Source of the DNA: Pseudomonas sp. UBA1879
GTDB lineage: Bacteria; Pseudomonadota; Gammaproteobacteria; Pseudomonadales; Pseudomonadaceae
Length of the DNA stretch: 64,000 bases
Reading direction: 5' to 3'
Assembly: GCF_002338065.1 (NCBI RefSeq)
Contig: NZ_DDHJ01000015.1
Coordinates: forward strand, 62,001-126,000
Shown: in pieces, positions 55,615 through 64,000 of the stretch
How positions within the stretch are numbered: position 1 is the stretch's first letter
Layout of the letters: every line of letters begins with the position of its first letter
Translations under genes and position numbers: made by a program
Notes under the pieces: model-generated
What the model saw: only the letters and a program-made list of their open reading frames with translations
Told to the model about the DNA's origin: nothing
Databases searched by the model: none

Positions 55615-56226
55615 ATGATCATTGATAACAGTACGATCCAGCACTTCGTGTCGAAGGCCGTGGCTCACACGCACTACGACACGACGGACAAGGATGCGTA
55701 TGCCGCTGCGACGCCCAGCGCTTCCGCGCCGGTCGCCGCGCTGGCGAGCATCACCGACAGTTCCACTCAAAGCAGCGCGGATCAGGGCTACAACGAGTCG
55801 TTCGCCAAAATGATGGTGAACCTCAAAGCCTCCCTGGCCAATGCCACGGCCGAGGTGTCGGATGACGACAAAGCAGCAGCGGCAGCGGCGTTCGCGGCGA
55901 CTGGCGACAAACAGATCGCGGCGTCGGACAGCGTCAGCAAAACCGTCGATACCGAAATGGCGGCGGTCGATAACAGCGACACCAGCAACCGTAGCAGTTC
56001 TTCGGCCAAGGCCGATTTTCTGGCGTACATGAACCAGACCGATGCCGAGAAGGTGCGTCAGCAGCTGACCGGCGTGAGCAAGGAACAGTACGACAAAATG
56101 ACGCCGGAGCAACAAGCGGCCGTGGACAAGAAAGTGGCTGACTTGCAGAAACAGAAAACCGAGCTGCAAACCGCTGAGCAAGAGGTCAAAGCCAAGATCG
56201 CCATGGCGAAGGCGGAAATGGCCTGA
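55615..56226 (+). CDS. Unrecognised Ala/Ser-rich helical protein, Cys- and Trp-free
   Basis: I do not recognise a family. The 203-residue acidic protein has no Cys, no Trp, no signal peptide and no membrane helix. The N-terminal third is rich in Ser, Thr and Ala, and the C-terminal third is a likely coiled coil (KKVADLQKQKTELQTAEQEV). A near-ideal ribosome-binding site (TAAGGAGGTGAAAG) precedes ATG 55615 and a strong terminator follows, so it is probably well expressed on its own. The composition resembles secreted helper or filament proteins of type III systems, but no such genes are nearby. Confidence 0.75.
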   Translation: MIIDNSTIQHFVSKAVAHTHYDTTDKDAYAAATPSASAPVAALASITDSSTQSSADQGYNESFAKMMVNLKASLANATAEVSDDDKAAAAAAFAATGDKQIAASDSVSKTVDTEMAAVDNSDTSNRSSSSAKADFLAYMNQTDAEKVRQQLTGVSKEQYDKMTPEQQAAVDKKVADLQKQKTELQTAEQEVKAKIAMAKAEMA

Positions 56227-56263
56227 GTCTTGGATGTTGGCGGTGTGGGGCATGAAAGAAGAA

Positions 56264-56297
56264 GGGGCGGCGGTGATCACCGCTGCCCCTTTTTTTG
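56264..56297 (+). terminator. Intrinsic terminator after the 203-residue protein gene
   Basis: A 12-bp stem GGGGCGGCGGTG/CACCGCTGCCCC (one G-U pair) is followed by eight T. Confidence 0.93.
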
Positions 56298-56321
56298 GAT
56301 TGAATATTTGTTCCGTCGGGC

Positions 56322-56726
56322 TTAAAGCCGCGTCAGCTTTTCCAGTGCAGCGTCTGCGAGAAATGACGAGCGACTCTTGATGTTATGGTCACGCACATAT
56401 CGGTCAATGCGTTGAATTACGAAGCCGGGCAACGTGACGTTGACCTTTTCCGTTTTGCCTAGATAAGGCGCGATATCGATCTCCAGCATCCCCCAGCCCA
56501 TTCCCGCATAGTCGGGATGATCATGATGCCGTTTTGCGGAGGTCGGCATGGGTACGGGATGGCCTGCGGTCACCTGCTCTTCCAGCATGATATGAGCAAC
56601 CTCGACGGCGGCGTTGTAAGCCTCCTCGAATGTGTCGCCCGCCGTCACGGCGCCCGGAATGTCCGGAATGTGAATCCCGACAGCAGTGGTTTCGTTGCCC
56701 CACTCGATGGCGATGGGATATTGCAT
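56322..56726 (-). CDS. hicB: HicB antitoxin
   Basis: The 134-residue antitoxin has an N-terminal partial RNase-H-like fold (MQYPIAIEWG, VGIHIPDIPGAVTAGDTFEE). A C-terminal ribbon-helix-helix domain follows (VNVTLPGFVIQRIDRYVRDH), which binds DNA and represses the operon. AGGAG lies 6 bases before ATG 56726. It follows the toxin gene by 20 bases; toxin-first order is normal for hicAB. Confidence 0.94.
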   Translation of the reverse strand: MQYPIAIEWGNETTAVGIHIPDIPGAVTAGDTFEEAYNAAVEVAHIMLEEQVTAGHPVPMPTSAKRHHDHPDYAGMGWGMLEIDIAPYLGKTEKVNVTLPGFVIQRIDRYVRDHNIKSRSSFLADAALEKLTRL

Positions 56727-56746
56727 AACGTGCTCCTGCGAAAGAA

Positions 56747-56944
56747 TCAGGCCTGTTCTGCTGGGCTGAGCCATGCGCGCCTCCTGATGCTTTTTACGGT
56801 TCCTAAGGGCAGATCTTTTTTCGGGTGTGGCACCGCGATGGAATAAGGGCTGCGCGGATGGGTAAACATGTGATGACTTCCACGACTCCGTTGGAACGTC
56901 CATCCTGCCGCTTCCAGCTCTGCTATCAGTTCTCTGCTTTTCAC
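56747..56944 (-). CDS. hicA: HicA toxin (mRNA interferase)
   Basis: The 65-residue toxin has the double-stranded-RNA-binding-like fold. Features are KSRELIAELEAAGW, the catalytic-His motif GSHHMFTH, and VPHPKKDLPLGTVKSIRR. It cleaves mRNA when HicB is lost. The best start is GTG 56944, which gives the family's MKSRELI N-terminus; AAAGGG lies 9 bases upstream. GTG 56947 and ATG 56953 are alternatives, the last with the ribosome-binding site touching it. After SIRRRA a Trp replaces the usual Gly. Confidence 0.9.
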   Translation of the reverse strand: MKSRELIAELEAAGWTFQRSRGSHHMFTHPRSPYSIAVPHPKKDLPLGTVKSIRRRAWLSPAEQA

Positions 56945-57119
56945 CACCCACATCCCTTTGAGGTTCAAGGTTGTCGATGGTCGTCAAGGGGCGATGGTAG
57001 ATCAAGGAAGAAGATGTATCTAGAGGTATGAATAACCCACACCACTGCAGCCGCTTTTATAGGGCACGCGTTACCCTATGGCGTTAGACGAATGCCAAGA
57101 GGCTGGCTCAAGAAACAAA

Positions 57120-57142
57120 AAAACCGGCGGCGGGCCGGTTTT
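57120..57142 (-). terminator. Terminator at the end of the mannitol operon
   Basis: Stem ACCGGC/GCCGGT (57123-57128, 57134-57139) has A-runs on the left and T-runs on the right, so it can act in both directions. It lies 20 bases beyond the fructokinase stop. Confidence 0.88.
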
Positions 57143-57161
57143 CTGATCGTGTAGCAGCTGT

Positions 57162-58097
57162 TCAAACCACCTGATCCCGATACGGCAAATCAGGCCCCTC
57201 GCGGGTGCACGTTACAGCTGCAGCCGCCACGGCAAAGTTCAGCATCTCGGTCAGGGTGTCGCGGCTCAACGTCGGCAGACTGGCCGGGGTGTCGAGTCCG
57301 CGTTCGGTGAGAAAGGTGATCAGCGCCGCCTGGAAGGTATCGCCAGCGCCGACGGTATCGGCCGTTCTAACGTCCCGGGCCGGAACGGACCAGTGGCCGA
57401 GTTCACGGGTGAAGACCGTGGCGCCCTGGCGGCCGCGGGTCATGATCACCAGTTGGCAGTTGTGCTGCAGCCAGCCTTTGGCCACGGTTTCCGCATCGAG
57501 ATCGGGGTAGAGCAGATGCAGGTCTTCGTCGCTGACCTTGATGAGGTGCGCGTGCTCGGCGAACTTGGCCACTTGGCTGCGCCACAGTTGGATACTCGGG
57601 GCCGGGTTCAGGCGCACGTTGGGGTCGAAGGTGATCAGGCGCTTGCCACTTTCGCGCCGCACCAGCGCCAGCAGCGCGTCGGCCACGGGTTGCACGACCA
57701 GCGAGAAGGACCCCACATGCAAACCCCGCACGCTGTCGTCCAGATCGGGAAGCTGATCCGCGGTCAGCAGCCGATCAGCACAGCCCTCGCCGCGAAAGCT
57801 GTATTGCGGTGAGCCATCGGCGCCCACCGCGACCATTGAAAGCGTGGTAGGGGCGTCGAATGGGATCAGAAAATCATCCCGTACGCCTTCTTTTTCCAGC
57901 ACCGCCGCCAGGCGTTTGCCGAGATAGTCGGTGGAAATACCGGCGAAGAAACCGGCGTCCACGCCCAATCGGCGCAGGCCGACTGCGACGTTGAAGGGCG
58001 AGCCGCCGGCGATGGCCTGGTAGCCGATTTTGTTGAGTTGTGCGCTGTCCGGCTGACTGAAAAAGTCGAACAGTGCTTCGCCACAGACCAGATACAT
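57162..58097 (-). CDS. mtlZ: Fructokinase (PfkB family)
   Basis: The 311-residue sugar kinase phosphorylates the fructose made by mannitol dehydrogenase. PfkB signatures are AGGSPFNVAVGLRRLG and the catalytic TVGAGDTFQAALI. It is the last gene of the operon, 23 bases after the xylulokinase gene. GGAGC precedes ATG 58097; the open frame continues upstream into the kinase gene but is not coding there. Confidence 0.95.
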   Translation of the reverse strand: MYLVCGEALFDFFSQPDSAQLNKIGYQAIAGGSPFNVAVGLRRLGVDAGFFAGISTDYLGKRLAAVLEKEGVRDDFLIPFDAPTTLSMVAVGADGSPQYSFRGEGCADRLLTADQLPDLDDSVRGLHVGSFSLVVQPVADALLALVRRESGKRLITFDPNVRLNPAPSIQLWRSQVAKFAEHAHLIKVSDEDLHLLYPDLDAETVAKGWLQHNCQLVIMTRGRQGATVFTRELGHWSVPARDVRTADTVGAGDTFQAALITFLTERGLDTPASLPTLSRDTLTEMLNFAVAAAAVTCTREGPDLPYRDQVV

Positions 58098-58120
58098 AGG
58101 TGCTCCGTTAAGGGCAGTCG

Positions 58121-59602
58121 TCAGATGCCCTGCAATTGATTGCGGTAGTGCTGATAAACCGTATGGTAAGCGGCCACATGCTCGGGCAACGGCCTCGTTT
58201 CGCTGCTGGCGTCCAGACTGACACAGCGTTCGCACAACGCCTGCAACGACTCGCTGCCGCCGCTGACGTGTGAATGGCACCAGGCTGCTTGAATCGCTGC
58301 GCCCAAGGCAGCGGCTTCGGTTCCGGTGGTGCAGATGACCGGTGTGTCCATGATGTCGGCGACGATTTGCCGCCAGATCGCGCTCTTCGCACCGCCGCCG
58401 ATCAGCCGGATATTGGCGCTTTTGATCCCGCTTTCACGCAGCAGGTCCAGCCCGTACCGCAGACCAAATGTCGTGCCTTCGACCACTGCGCGGCACAGGT
58501 TGGCCTGGGTCAAATTGGTGCTGTCCAGCCCCAGAATGCTGCCGGTGGCGTGGGGCAGGGCGGGGACCCGCTCGCCGTTGAGGAACGGCAGCATCAGCAC
58601 CCCTTGGGCACCGATGGGCGACGACGCGATGGCGGCGTTGAACGCGCCGATGTCCAGCGCGAACAGCTCGCGAATGGCGCTGGTGGCGTTGGTCAGGTTC
58701 ATGGTGCAGATCAGCGGCAGCCAGCCGCCGGACGACGAACAGAAGGTCGCCACCGATGGCTGCGCGCTGACATTGCCTTCGTCGGCAAACGCATACACCG
58801 TGCCGGACGAACCCAGGCTCATGGTGATCGAGCCCGGCGCGATGTTACCGGTGCCAATGGCGCCCATCATGTTGTCGCCGCCGCCGCTCGACACGATCGC
58901 CTCGGGATTGAGGCCCAGACGTTCGGCGATGGCGGGCAGGATCTTGCCCACAGGTTCGTGGGCTTCCAGTAATGTGGGCAGCGCTTTGACCAAACGGCCC
59001 GTCGGGTCGATGTGGTTGAGGATGTCAACGTCCCATTCGCGGGTCCGCACGTTGAAATAGCCGGTGCCGGACGCATCGCCGAATTCGCTGCAGCAGCGCC
59101 CGGTCAGCCAGTAATTGAGGAAATCGTGGGGCAGCAAAATCTTGTCGATCTGCTGGAACAGCTCGGGAAACTGTTCTTTGGTCCAGAGCAGCTTCGACAC
59201 CGTGTACCCCGGGGCGATGGCGATGCCCAGGCGTTCCAGCGACCCGGATTCACCGCCCAGATAATCGAGCAAACGATCATTCTCGGGGGCTGATTCGGTG
59301 TCGCACCAGAGCTTCGCGGGACGCAATACGTGGCCCAGCGCGTCGATCATCACCAGGCCGTGCTGTTGGCCGGACACACCAATGCCCTGAATCTCGGCAC
59401 CGGAAATGCCCGCTTGCGCCAGCGCCGCGGCGGTGGCCTCCTCAAAGGCCGTGAGCCACTCCTGCACATCCTGTTCGCGACGCCCGTTGGCACCGCTGAT
59501 CATGTGATGCGCCCCTGAGCCTTCGCCCAAGACTTTACCGCTGACTGCATCCAGGACGATGGCCTTGGTGCCTTGGGTACCGCAATCGATGCCGAGAAAC
59601 AT
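58121..59602 (-). CDS. mtlY: Xylulokinase (FGGY family)
   Basis: The 493-residue kinase phosphorylates D-xylulose, produced when the operon's dehydrogenase oxidises D-arabitol. FGGY features are GIDCGTQGTKAIVLD, GVSGQQHGLVM (xylulokinase substrate segment), SSGGGDNMMGAIGTG and LIGGGAKSAIWRQIVAD. ATG 59602 has GAGG 5 bases upstream; a GTG at 59608 is less well placed. It lies 24 bases after the dehydrogenase stop. Confidence 0.95.
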   Translation of the reverse strand: MFLGIDCGTQGTKAIVLDAVSGKVLGEGSGAHHMISGANGRREQDVQEWLTAFEEATAAALAQAGISGAEIQGIGVSGQQHGLVMIDALGHVLRPAKLWCDTESAPENDRLLDYLGGESGSLERLGIAIAPGYTVSKLLWTKEQFPELFQQIDKILLPHDFLNYWLTGRCCSEFGDASGTGYFNVRTREWDVDILNHIDPTGRLVKALPTLLEAHEPVGKILPAIAERLGLNPEAIVSSGGGDNMMGAIGTGNIAPGSITMSLGSSGTVYAFADEGNVSAQPSVATFCSSSGGWLPLICTMNLTNATSAIRELFALDIGAFNAAIASSPIGAQGVLMLPFLNGERVPALPHATGSILGLDSTNLTQANLCRAVVEGTTFGLRYGLDLLRESGIKSANIRLIGGGAKSAIWRQIVADIMDTPVICTTGTEAAALGAAIQAAWCHSHVSGGSESLQALCERCVSLDASSETRPLPEHVAAYHTVYQHYRNQLQGI

Positions 59603-59626
59603 GTTCACCTCATCCTTATCAAGCGC

Positions 59627-61126
59627 TCAGACGGTTTGTGCCAACAGGTTTTCCAAGGTTTTGCTGACCCCGAGCTGCTTGAGGCTGTTCAGGTTTTTCT
59701 CTAACGACGCTACGAACTCAGGGGATTTCGGAATCGCCGCGCCGAAGATTTCCTCGACCTCCAGCAAGCGCTGAGTGATCAGCACGTCGTCGGCCACCAG
59801 CGCTTTGCAGAAGTCGGCGCGAGGGTCGACGACCTTGTACTCGACGCCATTTTCGCCCTTGAAATCACCGGTGCTGTTGCCTTGCAGGTACAAGGCCCAT
59901 GCGGCCACGACCAGCGAAGCGCGGTCCATATTGCCTTGATCGACGATCAAACGGTTGATGGTCGGCACGGTGAATTTCGGAAATTTCGACGAGCCATCCG
60001 AACACACGCGTTCCAGCTGGTCGGCAATCGCCTGATTGGAGAAGCGGTCGATCAGCGTCTGCTTGTACTCGGTCAGGTCGATGCCTGGCACGGGCGCCAG
60101 CTGCGGCGTGACGTCGAGGTCCATGTAGGTGCGGATGTAGTCGACGAACAGCGGGTCGTTCATGGTCTCGTGAACGAAGCGATAGCCCTTCAGCGCGCCG
60201 AGGTAGGTCAGCGCCAGGTGACTGCCGTTCAGCAGCTTGATCTTCATCTCTTCGTACGGCGTGACGTCGTCGGTGAACTGCACGCCGACTTTTTCCCAGG
60301 CCGGGCGGCCGTTGACGAACTTGTCTTCCAGCACCCATTGCACGAACGGCTCGCAAACCACCGGCCAGGCGTCGTCGATGCCTTTGGCGTCATGCAGTTG
60401 CAGGCGGTGGGCGGTGCTGGTCATCGGTGTGATGCGATCGACCATGGCGTTGGGGAAGCTGACGTTTTCGGCGATCCAGTCGTGCAACTCGGCATCGCGC
60501 AGTCGAGCGAACGCCAGCAGCGCCTTGCGGGTCACGGCGCCGTTGTGGGGCAGGTTATCGCAGGACATCAGGGTGAATGCCGGGGTGCCTTCTGCGCGGC
60601 GTTTCGCCAGCGCGGCACACAGGTAGCCGAACACGGTTTTCGGCGTGGCCGGGTGCTGCAGGTCGTGTTGAATCTGCGGCAAGTGGCTCATGAACTCACC
60701 GGTGCTGTCGTCGATGCAGTAGCCGCCCTCGGTGATGGTCAGCGAGACGATGCGAATCTCGGGGCTGGCGAGCTTGTCGATCAGCGCGAGGTCGTTGTCG
60801 GTGGACATCAGCATCTGGCTCATGGCGCCGATGATGCGGGTCTCGGTGTCCGGGGTGTCGCCCAGCTCAAACAGGGTGTAGAGAAAATCCTGGCCCTTGA
60901 GCGCCTCGAAGTTGGCGCGGTCTTCTTCCCGCAGGCTGACGCCGCAGACGGCCCAGTCCAGGCCTTCGCCTTTGTTCATGAGTGCATCGGTGTAGAACGC
61001 CTGGTGCGCACGGTGAAAGCCGCCAACGCCAATGTGGGCGATGCCCTGGCGGCGGTCTTCGAGGGCATAGGAGGGCAGGTTGATGCCTGCTCCCAGGTTC
61101 GACAGGTTCTGTTTGTTCAGTTTCAT
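59627..61126 (-). CDS. mtlD: Mannitol 2-dehydrogenase
   Basis: The 499-residue NAD-dependent polyol dehydrogenase converts mannitol to fructose and also accepts arabitol and sorbitol in relatives. The Rossmann segment is IAHIGVGGFHRAHQAFYTD. The long-chain polyol-dehydrogenase catalytic set is in KIKLLNGSHLALTYLGAL (Lys, Asn, His). ATG 61126 is preferred because it gives the family N-terminus; GGGAA lies about 8 bases upstream. Confidence 0.96.
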   Translation of the reverse strand: MKLNKQNLSNLGAGINLPSYALEDRRQGIAHIGVGGFHRAHQAFYTDALMNKGEGLDWAVCGVSLREEDRANFEALKGQDFLYTLFELGDTPDTETRIIGAMSQMLMSTDNDLALIDKLASPEIRIVSLTITEGGYCIDDSTGEFMSHLPQIQHDLQHPATPKTVFGYLCAALAKRRAEGTPAFTLMSCDNLPHNGAVTRKALLAFARLRDAELHDWIAENVSFPNAMVDRITPMTSTAHRLQLHDAKGIDDAWPVVCEPFVQWVLEDKFVNGRPAWEKVGVQFTDDVTPYEEMKIKLLNGSHLALTYLGALKGYRFVHETMNDPLFVDYIRTYMDLDVTPQLAPVPGIDLTEYKQTLIDRFSNQAIADQLERVCSDGSSKFPKFTVPTINRLIVDQGNMDRASLVVAAWALYLQGNSTGDFKGENGVEYKVVDPRADFCKALVADDVLITQRLLEVEEIFGAAIPKSPEFVASLEKNLNSLKQLGVSKTLENLLAQTV

Positions 61127-61158
61127 GACTGCATTCCCGATTCTGTGAGGGCCGCCGT

Positions 61159-62262
61159 TCAGGCAGCGGCGTGCAAGGCTTTGCGGATGACCTGGCCCTG
61201 TGCATCGAACAGGTGGCAGTGGGCGCTGTCCAGGTGCAGGTTGAGGGTTTCGCCGTACTGGCTGGCCAGGTCGCCGCGAATGCGCATGGTCAGCGCTTCG
61301 CCGGATTGCGTGCGTACGTGGCAATAGGTGTCGCTGCCCAGGCGTTCGCTGACGTCAGCGACCACCTGCAGTTGGCAGTCGCCTGCGTTGGCCAGCTCCA
61401 GATGCTCCGGGCGAATGCCCAGGGTCACGGCATCGCCGACGCTTTGCTGCGCGTTGGTGAACGGCAGACTGATGGTGGTCCCGGCGTCCAGCGTGACATC
61501 GCAGCCGCTGGCGTCGACGCGGCTGACCTTGCCCTTGAGGAAGCCCATTTTCGGTGTGCCGAGGAAGCCTGCCACGAACAGGTTGGCCGGGTGGTGATAC
61601 AGCTCAAGGGGCGAGCCCACCTGTTCCACACGCCCGCCGTTCAACACCACCACCTTGTCGGCCAGGGTCATCGCTTCGACCTGATCGTGGGTCACGTAAA
61701 TCATGGTCGCTTCCAGCTCTTTGTGCAGGCGCGACAGCTCCAGACGGGTCTGCACCCGCAGGGCAGCGTCGAGGTTGGACAGTGGCTCGTCGAACAGAAA
61801 GATCTTCGGGTTGCGCACGATGGCACGGCCGATGGCGACGCGCTGGCGCTGACCGCCCGACAGCTGCTTGGGTTTACGTTCCAGCAGCGGGCCGAGTTCC
61901 AGAATGCGCGCGGCTTCGGCGACTTTCTTCTCGACCTCGGCTTTCGGCGTGCCGGCCAGGTCGAGGGCGAACGAGAGGTTTTTGCCCACAGTCATGTGCG
62001 GGTACAGGGCGTACGTCTGGAACACCATCGCCAGGTCGCGCTTGGCCGGGGTGACTTGGGTGATCTCGCGGCCATCGAGTTCGATGCTGCCGCTGGTGAC
62101 GTCTTCCAGACCGGCGATCAGGCGCAGCAGTGTGGATTTGCCGCAACCCGACGGGCCGACGAAGACCACGAACTCGCGGTCTTTGACGTCCAGGTCGATG
62201 CCTTTGATGATCTGGTGGCCGTCGAAGCCTTTTTGCAGATTTCTGATTGTCAGGTTAGCCAT
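61159..62262 (-). CDS. mtlK: Mannitol/sorbitol ABC transporter ATP-binding protein
   Basis: The 367-residue ATPase is of the MalK/UgpC type. Walker A is GPSGCGKST, the signature is LSGGQRQRVAIGRA, Walker B is IFLFDEPLSNLDA and the switch His is in YVTHDQ. A C-terminal regulatory TOBE-like region starts after residue 240 (GIRPEHLE). TGGAGC lies before ATG 62262. It is separated from mtlG by 133 bases that are mostly a REP doublet, and from mtlD by 32 bases. Confidence 0.96.
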   Translation of the reverse strand: MANLTIRNLQKGFDGHQIIKGIDLDVKDREFVVFVGPSGCGKSTLLRLIAGLEDVTSGSIELDGREITQVTPAKRDLAMVFQTYALYPHMTVGKNLSFALDLAGTPKAEVEKKVAEAARILELGPLLERKPKQLSGGQRQRVAIGRAIVRNPKIFLFDEPLSNLDAALRVQTRLELSRLHKELEATMIYVTHDQVEAMTLADKVVVLNGGRVEQVGSPLELYHHPANLFVAGFLGTPKMGFLKGKVSRVDASGCDVTLDAGTTISLPFTNAQQSVGDAVTLGIRPEHLELANAGDCQLQVVADVSERLGSDTYCHVRTQSGEALTMRIRGDLASQYGETLNLHLDSAHCHLFDAQGQVIRKALHAAA

Positions 62263-62297
62263 GTGGGGCTCCAGTTTTATTCTTCAAATTCATCAGT

Positions 62298-62387
62298 TGT
62301 AGGAGTGAGCTTGCTCGCGATTGCGTGATGTCAGGCGATACATTCGTTTCAGATATACCGCGATCGCGAGCAAGCTCACTCCTACAG
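62298..62387. repeat. REP doublet (REPIN), copy 6, inside the mannitol operon
   Basis: Intact arms TGTAGGAGTGAGCTTGCTCG and CGAGCAAGCTCACTCCTACA lie between mtlG and mtlK, with the mtlG stop 8 bases from one end. Confidence 0.94.
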
Positions 62388-62395
62388 GGGTCTTG

Positions 62396-63229
62396 TTACT
62401 TGACTGCACCAAACGACAGGCCACGCACCAGCTGTTTCTGGCTGATCCAGCCGAAGATCAGGATTGGCGCGCACGCCAGGGTCGACACGGCCGACAACTT
62501 GGCCCAGAACAGGCCTTCGGGGCTTGAATACGAGGCGATCAGCGCGGTCAGCGGGGCGGCGTTGGACGAGGTCAGGTTCAGCGACCAGAACGCTTCGTTC
62601 CAGCACAGGATCAGCGACAGCAGTGCGGTCGAAGCCAGCCCGCCTTTGCAGATCGGGATCAGCACCTTGAAGATTTCCTGGCGCGTGGTCGCACCGTCCA
62701 GCCGCGAGGCTTCGAGGATTTCGCCCGGGATGTCCTTGAAATAGGTGTAAATCATCCAGACCACGATCGGCAGGTTGATCAGGGTGTAGATCGCGATCAG
62801 GGCGAGACGCGAATCCAGCAAGCCAAACGTCTTGGCCAGCAGGTAGATCGGCATCAGCACGCCCACCGGCGGCAGCATTTTGGTGGAGAGCATCCACAGC
62901 AGCGTGCCCTTGGTGCGTTTGGTCTCGAAGAACGCCATGGAATATGCGGCCGGCACCGAAATCAACAGGCACAGGATCGTCGCGCTGAAGGAAATCAGGA
63001 TCGAGTTCCAGGCGAAGTGGAAGTAGTCGCTGCGCTCCTGAATGTGCAGGTAGTTTTCCAGCGTCGGCGTAAAAATGAACTGCGGCGGCGTGGCGAACGC
63101 GTCGATTTCGGTCTTGAAGCTGGTCAGCACCATCCAGAAGATCGGGAAGAATATCAGCGCCGCAATCACCCACGACAGGGTGCCGAGCAGCACGCTTTGC
63201 AGGCGACGGGATTGTTTGAGCGTCATCAT
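62396..63229 (-). CDS. mtlG: Mannitol/sorbitol ABC transporter permease
   Basis: The 277-residue inner-membrane permease has six helices, the first starting VIAALIFFPIFWMVLTSF. The cytoplasmic EAA loop is seen as EASRLDGATTRQEIFKVLIP, which docks with the ATPase. It matches the MalG-type second permease. Its start lies 10 bases beyond the mtlF stop. Confidence 0.95.
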   Translation of the reverse strand: MMTLKQSRRLQSVLLGTLSWVIAALIFFPIFWMVLTSFKTEIDAFATPPQFIFTPTLENYLHIQERSDYFHFAWNSILISFSATILCLLISVPAAYSMAFFETKRTKGTLLWMLSTKMLPPVGVLMPIYLLAKTFGLLDSRLALIAIYTLINLPIVVWMIYTYFKDIPGEILEASRLDGATTRQEIFKVLIPICKGGLASTALLSLILCWNEAFWSLNLTSSNAAPLTALIASYSSPEGLFWAKLSAVSTLACAPILIFGWISQKQLVRGLSFGAVK

Positions 63230-63239
63230 GACCTTGCCC

Positions 63240-64000
63240 TCAAGACTTGTCGGTGAGGTTTTTGCCGATCATCCGGATCAGGATGATGGCGGCAATGTTG
63301 GCGATGACCACGGCAATCAAGCCGCCCGCCGATGCCATTCCCACGTCGAATTGCAACAGCGCCTGGTTGTAGATCAGGTACGCCAGGTTGGTCGATGCGA
63401 AGCCCGGACCGCCGTTGGTGGTGGTGAAGATTTCCGCGAACACCGACAGCAGGAAGATGGTTTCGATCATCACCACCACGGCAATCGGACGCGCCAGGTG
63501 GGGCAGGGTCAGGTGCCAGAAGATCGCGATGGGACCTGCGCCGTCGAGCCGCGCGGCTTCTTTCTGTTCCTGGTCCAGCGACTGCATGGCGGTCATCAGG
63601 ATCAGGATCGCGAAGGGCAGCCATTGCCACGAGACGATGATAATGATCGACAGCATCGGGTAATTGGCCAGCCAGTCGATGGGCTGGGCGCCGAACAGCT
63701 TCCAGACGGAGGCGAGGATGCCCGAGACCGGGTGGAAAATCAGGTTCTTCCAGATCAGCGCGCTGACCGTGGGCATGATGAAGAACGGCGAAATCAGCAA
63801 CACCCGGACGATGCCGCGGCCCAGGAACTCGGTCGCCTCCAGCAGGGCGGAAATCAGCACACCGAGGATCACGCTGATCGCCAGTACAGAGCCCACCAGC
63901 AGCAGGGTATTCATCGCGCCGGGAAAGAAGCCGGAGTCCGTGACGAAGTATTCGAAGTTCTCAAGGCCGACGAATTCGTTCTCGCCAGGGTTGAGCAGGT
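63240..64000 (-). CDS. mtlF: Mannitol/sorbitol ABC transporter permease, 5' end outside window
   Basis: The frame is open to the window edge, reading NPGENEFVGLENFEYFVTDS before NTLLLVGSVLAISV, so the start lies beyond 64000. About 250 codons are present. The EAA loop is KEAARLDGAGPIAIFWHLTL. It is the MalF-type permease; the mtlE binding-protein gene is expected just outside. An internal Met at 63914 is not the start, since the family sequence continues upstream of it. Confidence 0.93.
   Translation of the reverse strand, partial: LLNPGENEFVGLENFEYFVTDSGFFPGAMNTLLLVGSVLAISVILGVLISALLEATEFLGRGIVRVLLISPFFIMPTVSALIWKNLIFHPVSGILASVWKLFGAQPIDWLANYPMLSIIIIVSWQWLPFAILILMTAMQSLDQEQKEAARLDGAGPIAIFWHLTLPHLARPIAVVVMIETIFLLSVFAEIFTTTNGGPGFASTNLAYLIYNQALLQFDVGMASAGGLIAVVIANIAAIILIRMIGKNLTDKS

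Noticed and set aside
55615..57005. A small genomic island at 55.6-57 kb because of an orphan gene next to a toxin-antitoxin pair
   Set aside because: No integrase, tRNA, direct repeats or clear composition shift flank it; HicAB modules are often found alone.

Overview
The window reads as chromosomal DNA of a Pseudomonas of the P. fluorescens species complex. The evidence is the cmaX-crfX-cmpX-sigX-oprF cluster, the 83-residue lipoprotein OprI, a fluorescens-type mannitol operon (mtlF-G-K-D-Y-Z visible) and six copies of a Pseudomonas REP doublet. Gene content is dense and mostly core. No tRNA, rRNA, CRISPR array, prophage or insertion sequence was seen.

Layout. 1-2.6 kb: end of an efflux outer-membrane lipoprotein gene, convergent with an MscS channel carrying a cyclic-nucleotide-type domain. 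2.9-7.6 kb: a three-gene signalling island, made of a winged-helix/NB-ARC regulator that stops early, a FixJ-type response regulator, and a histidine kinase whose N-terminal Ser/Thr-kinase-like domain lacks key catalytic residues. 7.7-15.8 kb: small CxxC protein, L,D-transpeptidase, OprI, a small GNAT protein, DAHP synthase, thioredoxin-like protein, a decayed ketopantoate-reductase start, 5'-nucleotidase, universal stress protein, CysB and CysH. 15.9-20.6 kb: pabB, then a three-gene operon (periplasmic retropepsin-like protease, inactive transglutaminase/7TM protein, ATP-grasp ligase).

20.7-27.9 kb: the methylcitrate cluster for propionate use (GntR regulator, prpB, prpC, acnD, prpF) without prpD. 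Its promoter is flanked by two identical 8-bp palindromes, and REP doublets lie in its gaps. 28-31.4 kb: divergent ppsR and ppsA, so pyruvate made by the methylcitrate cycle can enter gluconeogenesis. 31.6-37.3 kb: alpha/beta hydrolase, rraA and the cell-envelope cluster ending in oprF.

37.5-40.6 kb: a nitrate transporter gene and a bifunctional Ser/Thr kinase/phosphatase gene. They lie behind a sigma-54-like promoter and a leader with two A1/G4 hexaloop hairpins and a terminator, which is the architecture of ANTAR (NasT/NasR) antitermination. 40.8-47.2 kb: pyrD, rmf, a highly structured intergenic region, rlmL and a CHASE-PAS-GGDEF protein. 47.5-54.9 kb: periplasmic aldehyde oxidoreductase paoABC, then a GAF-GAF-GGDEF-EAL protein with repeat-based candidate operators. 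55-57 kb: HxlR regulator, an unrecognised Cys- and Trp-free protein with an ideal ribosome-binding site, and a HicAB toxin-antitoxin pair. 57.1-64 kb: the mannitol/sorbitol operon on the minus strand, cut by the window edge in mtlF.

No wholly new multi-gene system is demonstrated. The best candidates for something under-described are the pseudokinase signalling island, the protease/transglutaminase/ATP-grasp operon, the CGTGAAAT repeats before the GGDEF-EAL gene, and the 203-residue protein at 55.6 kb.
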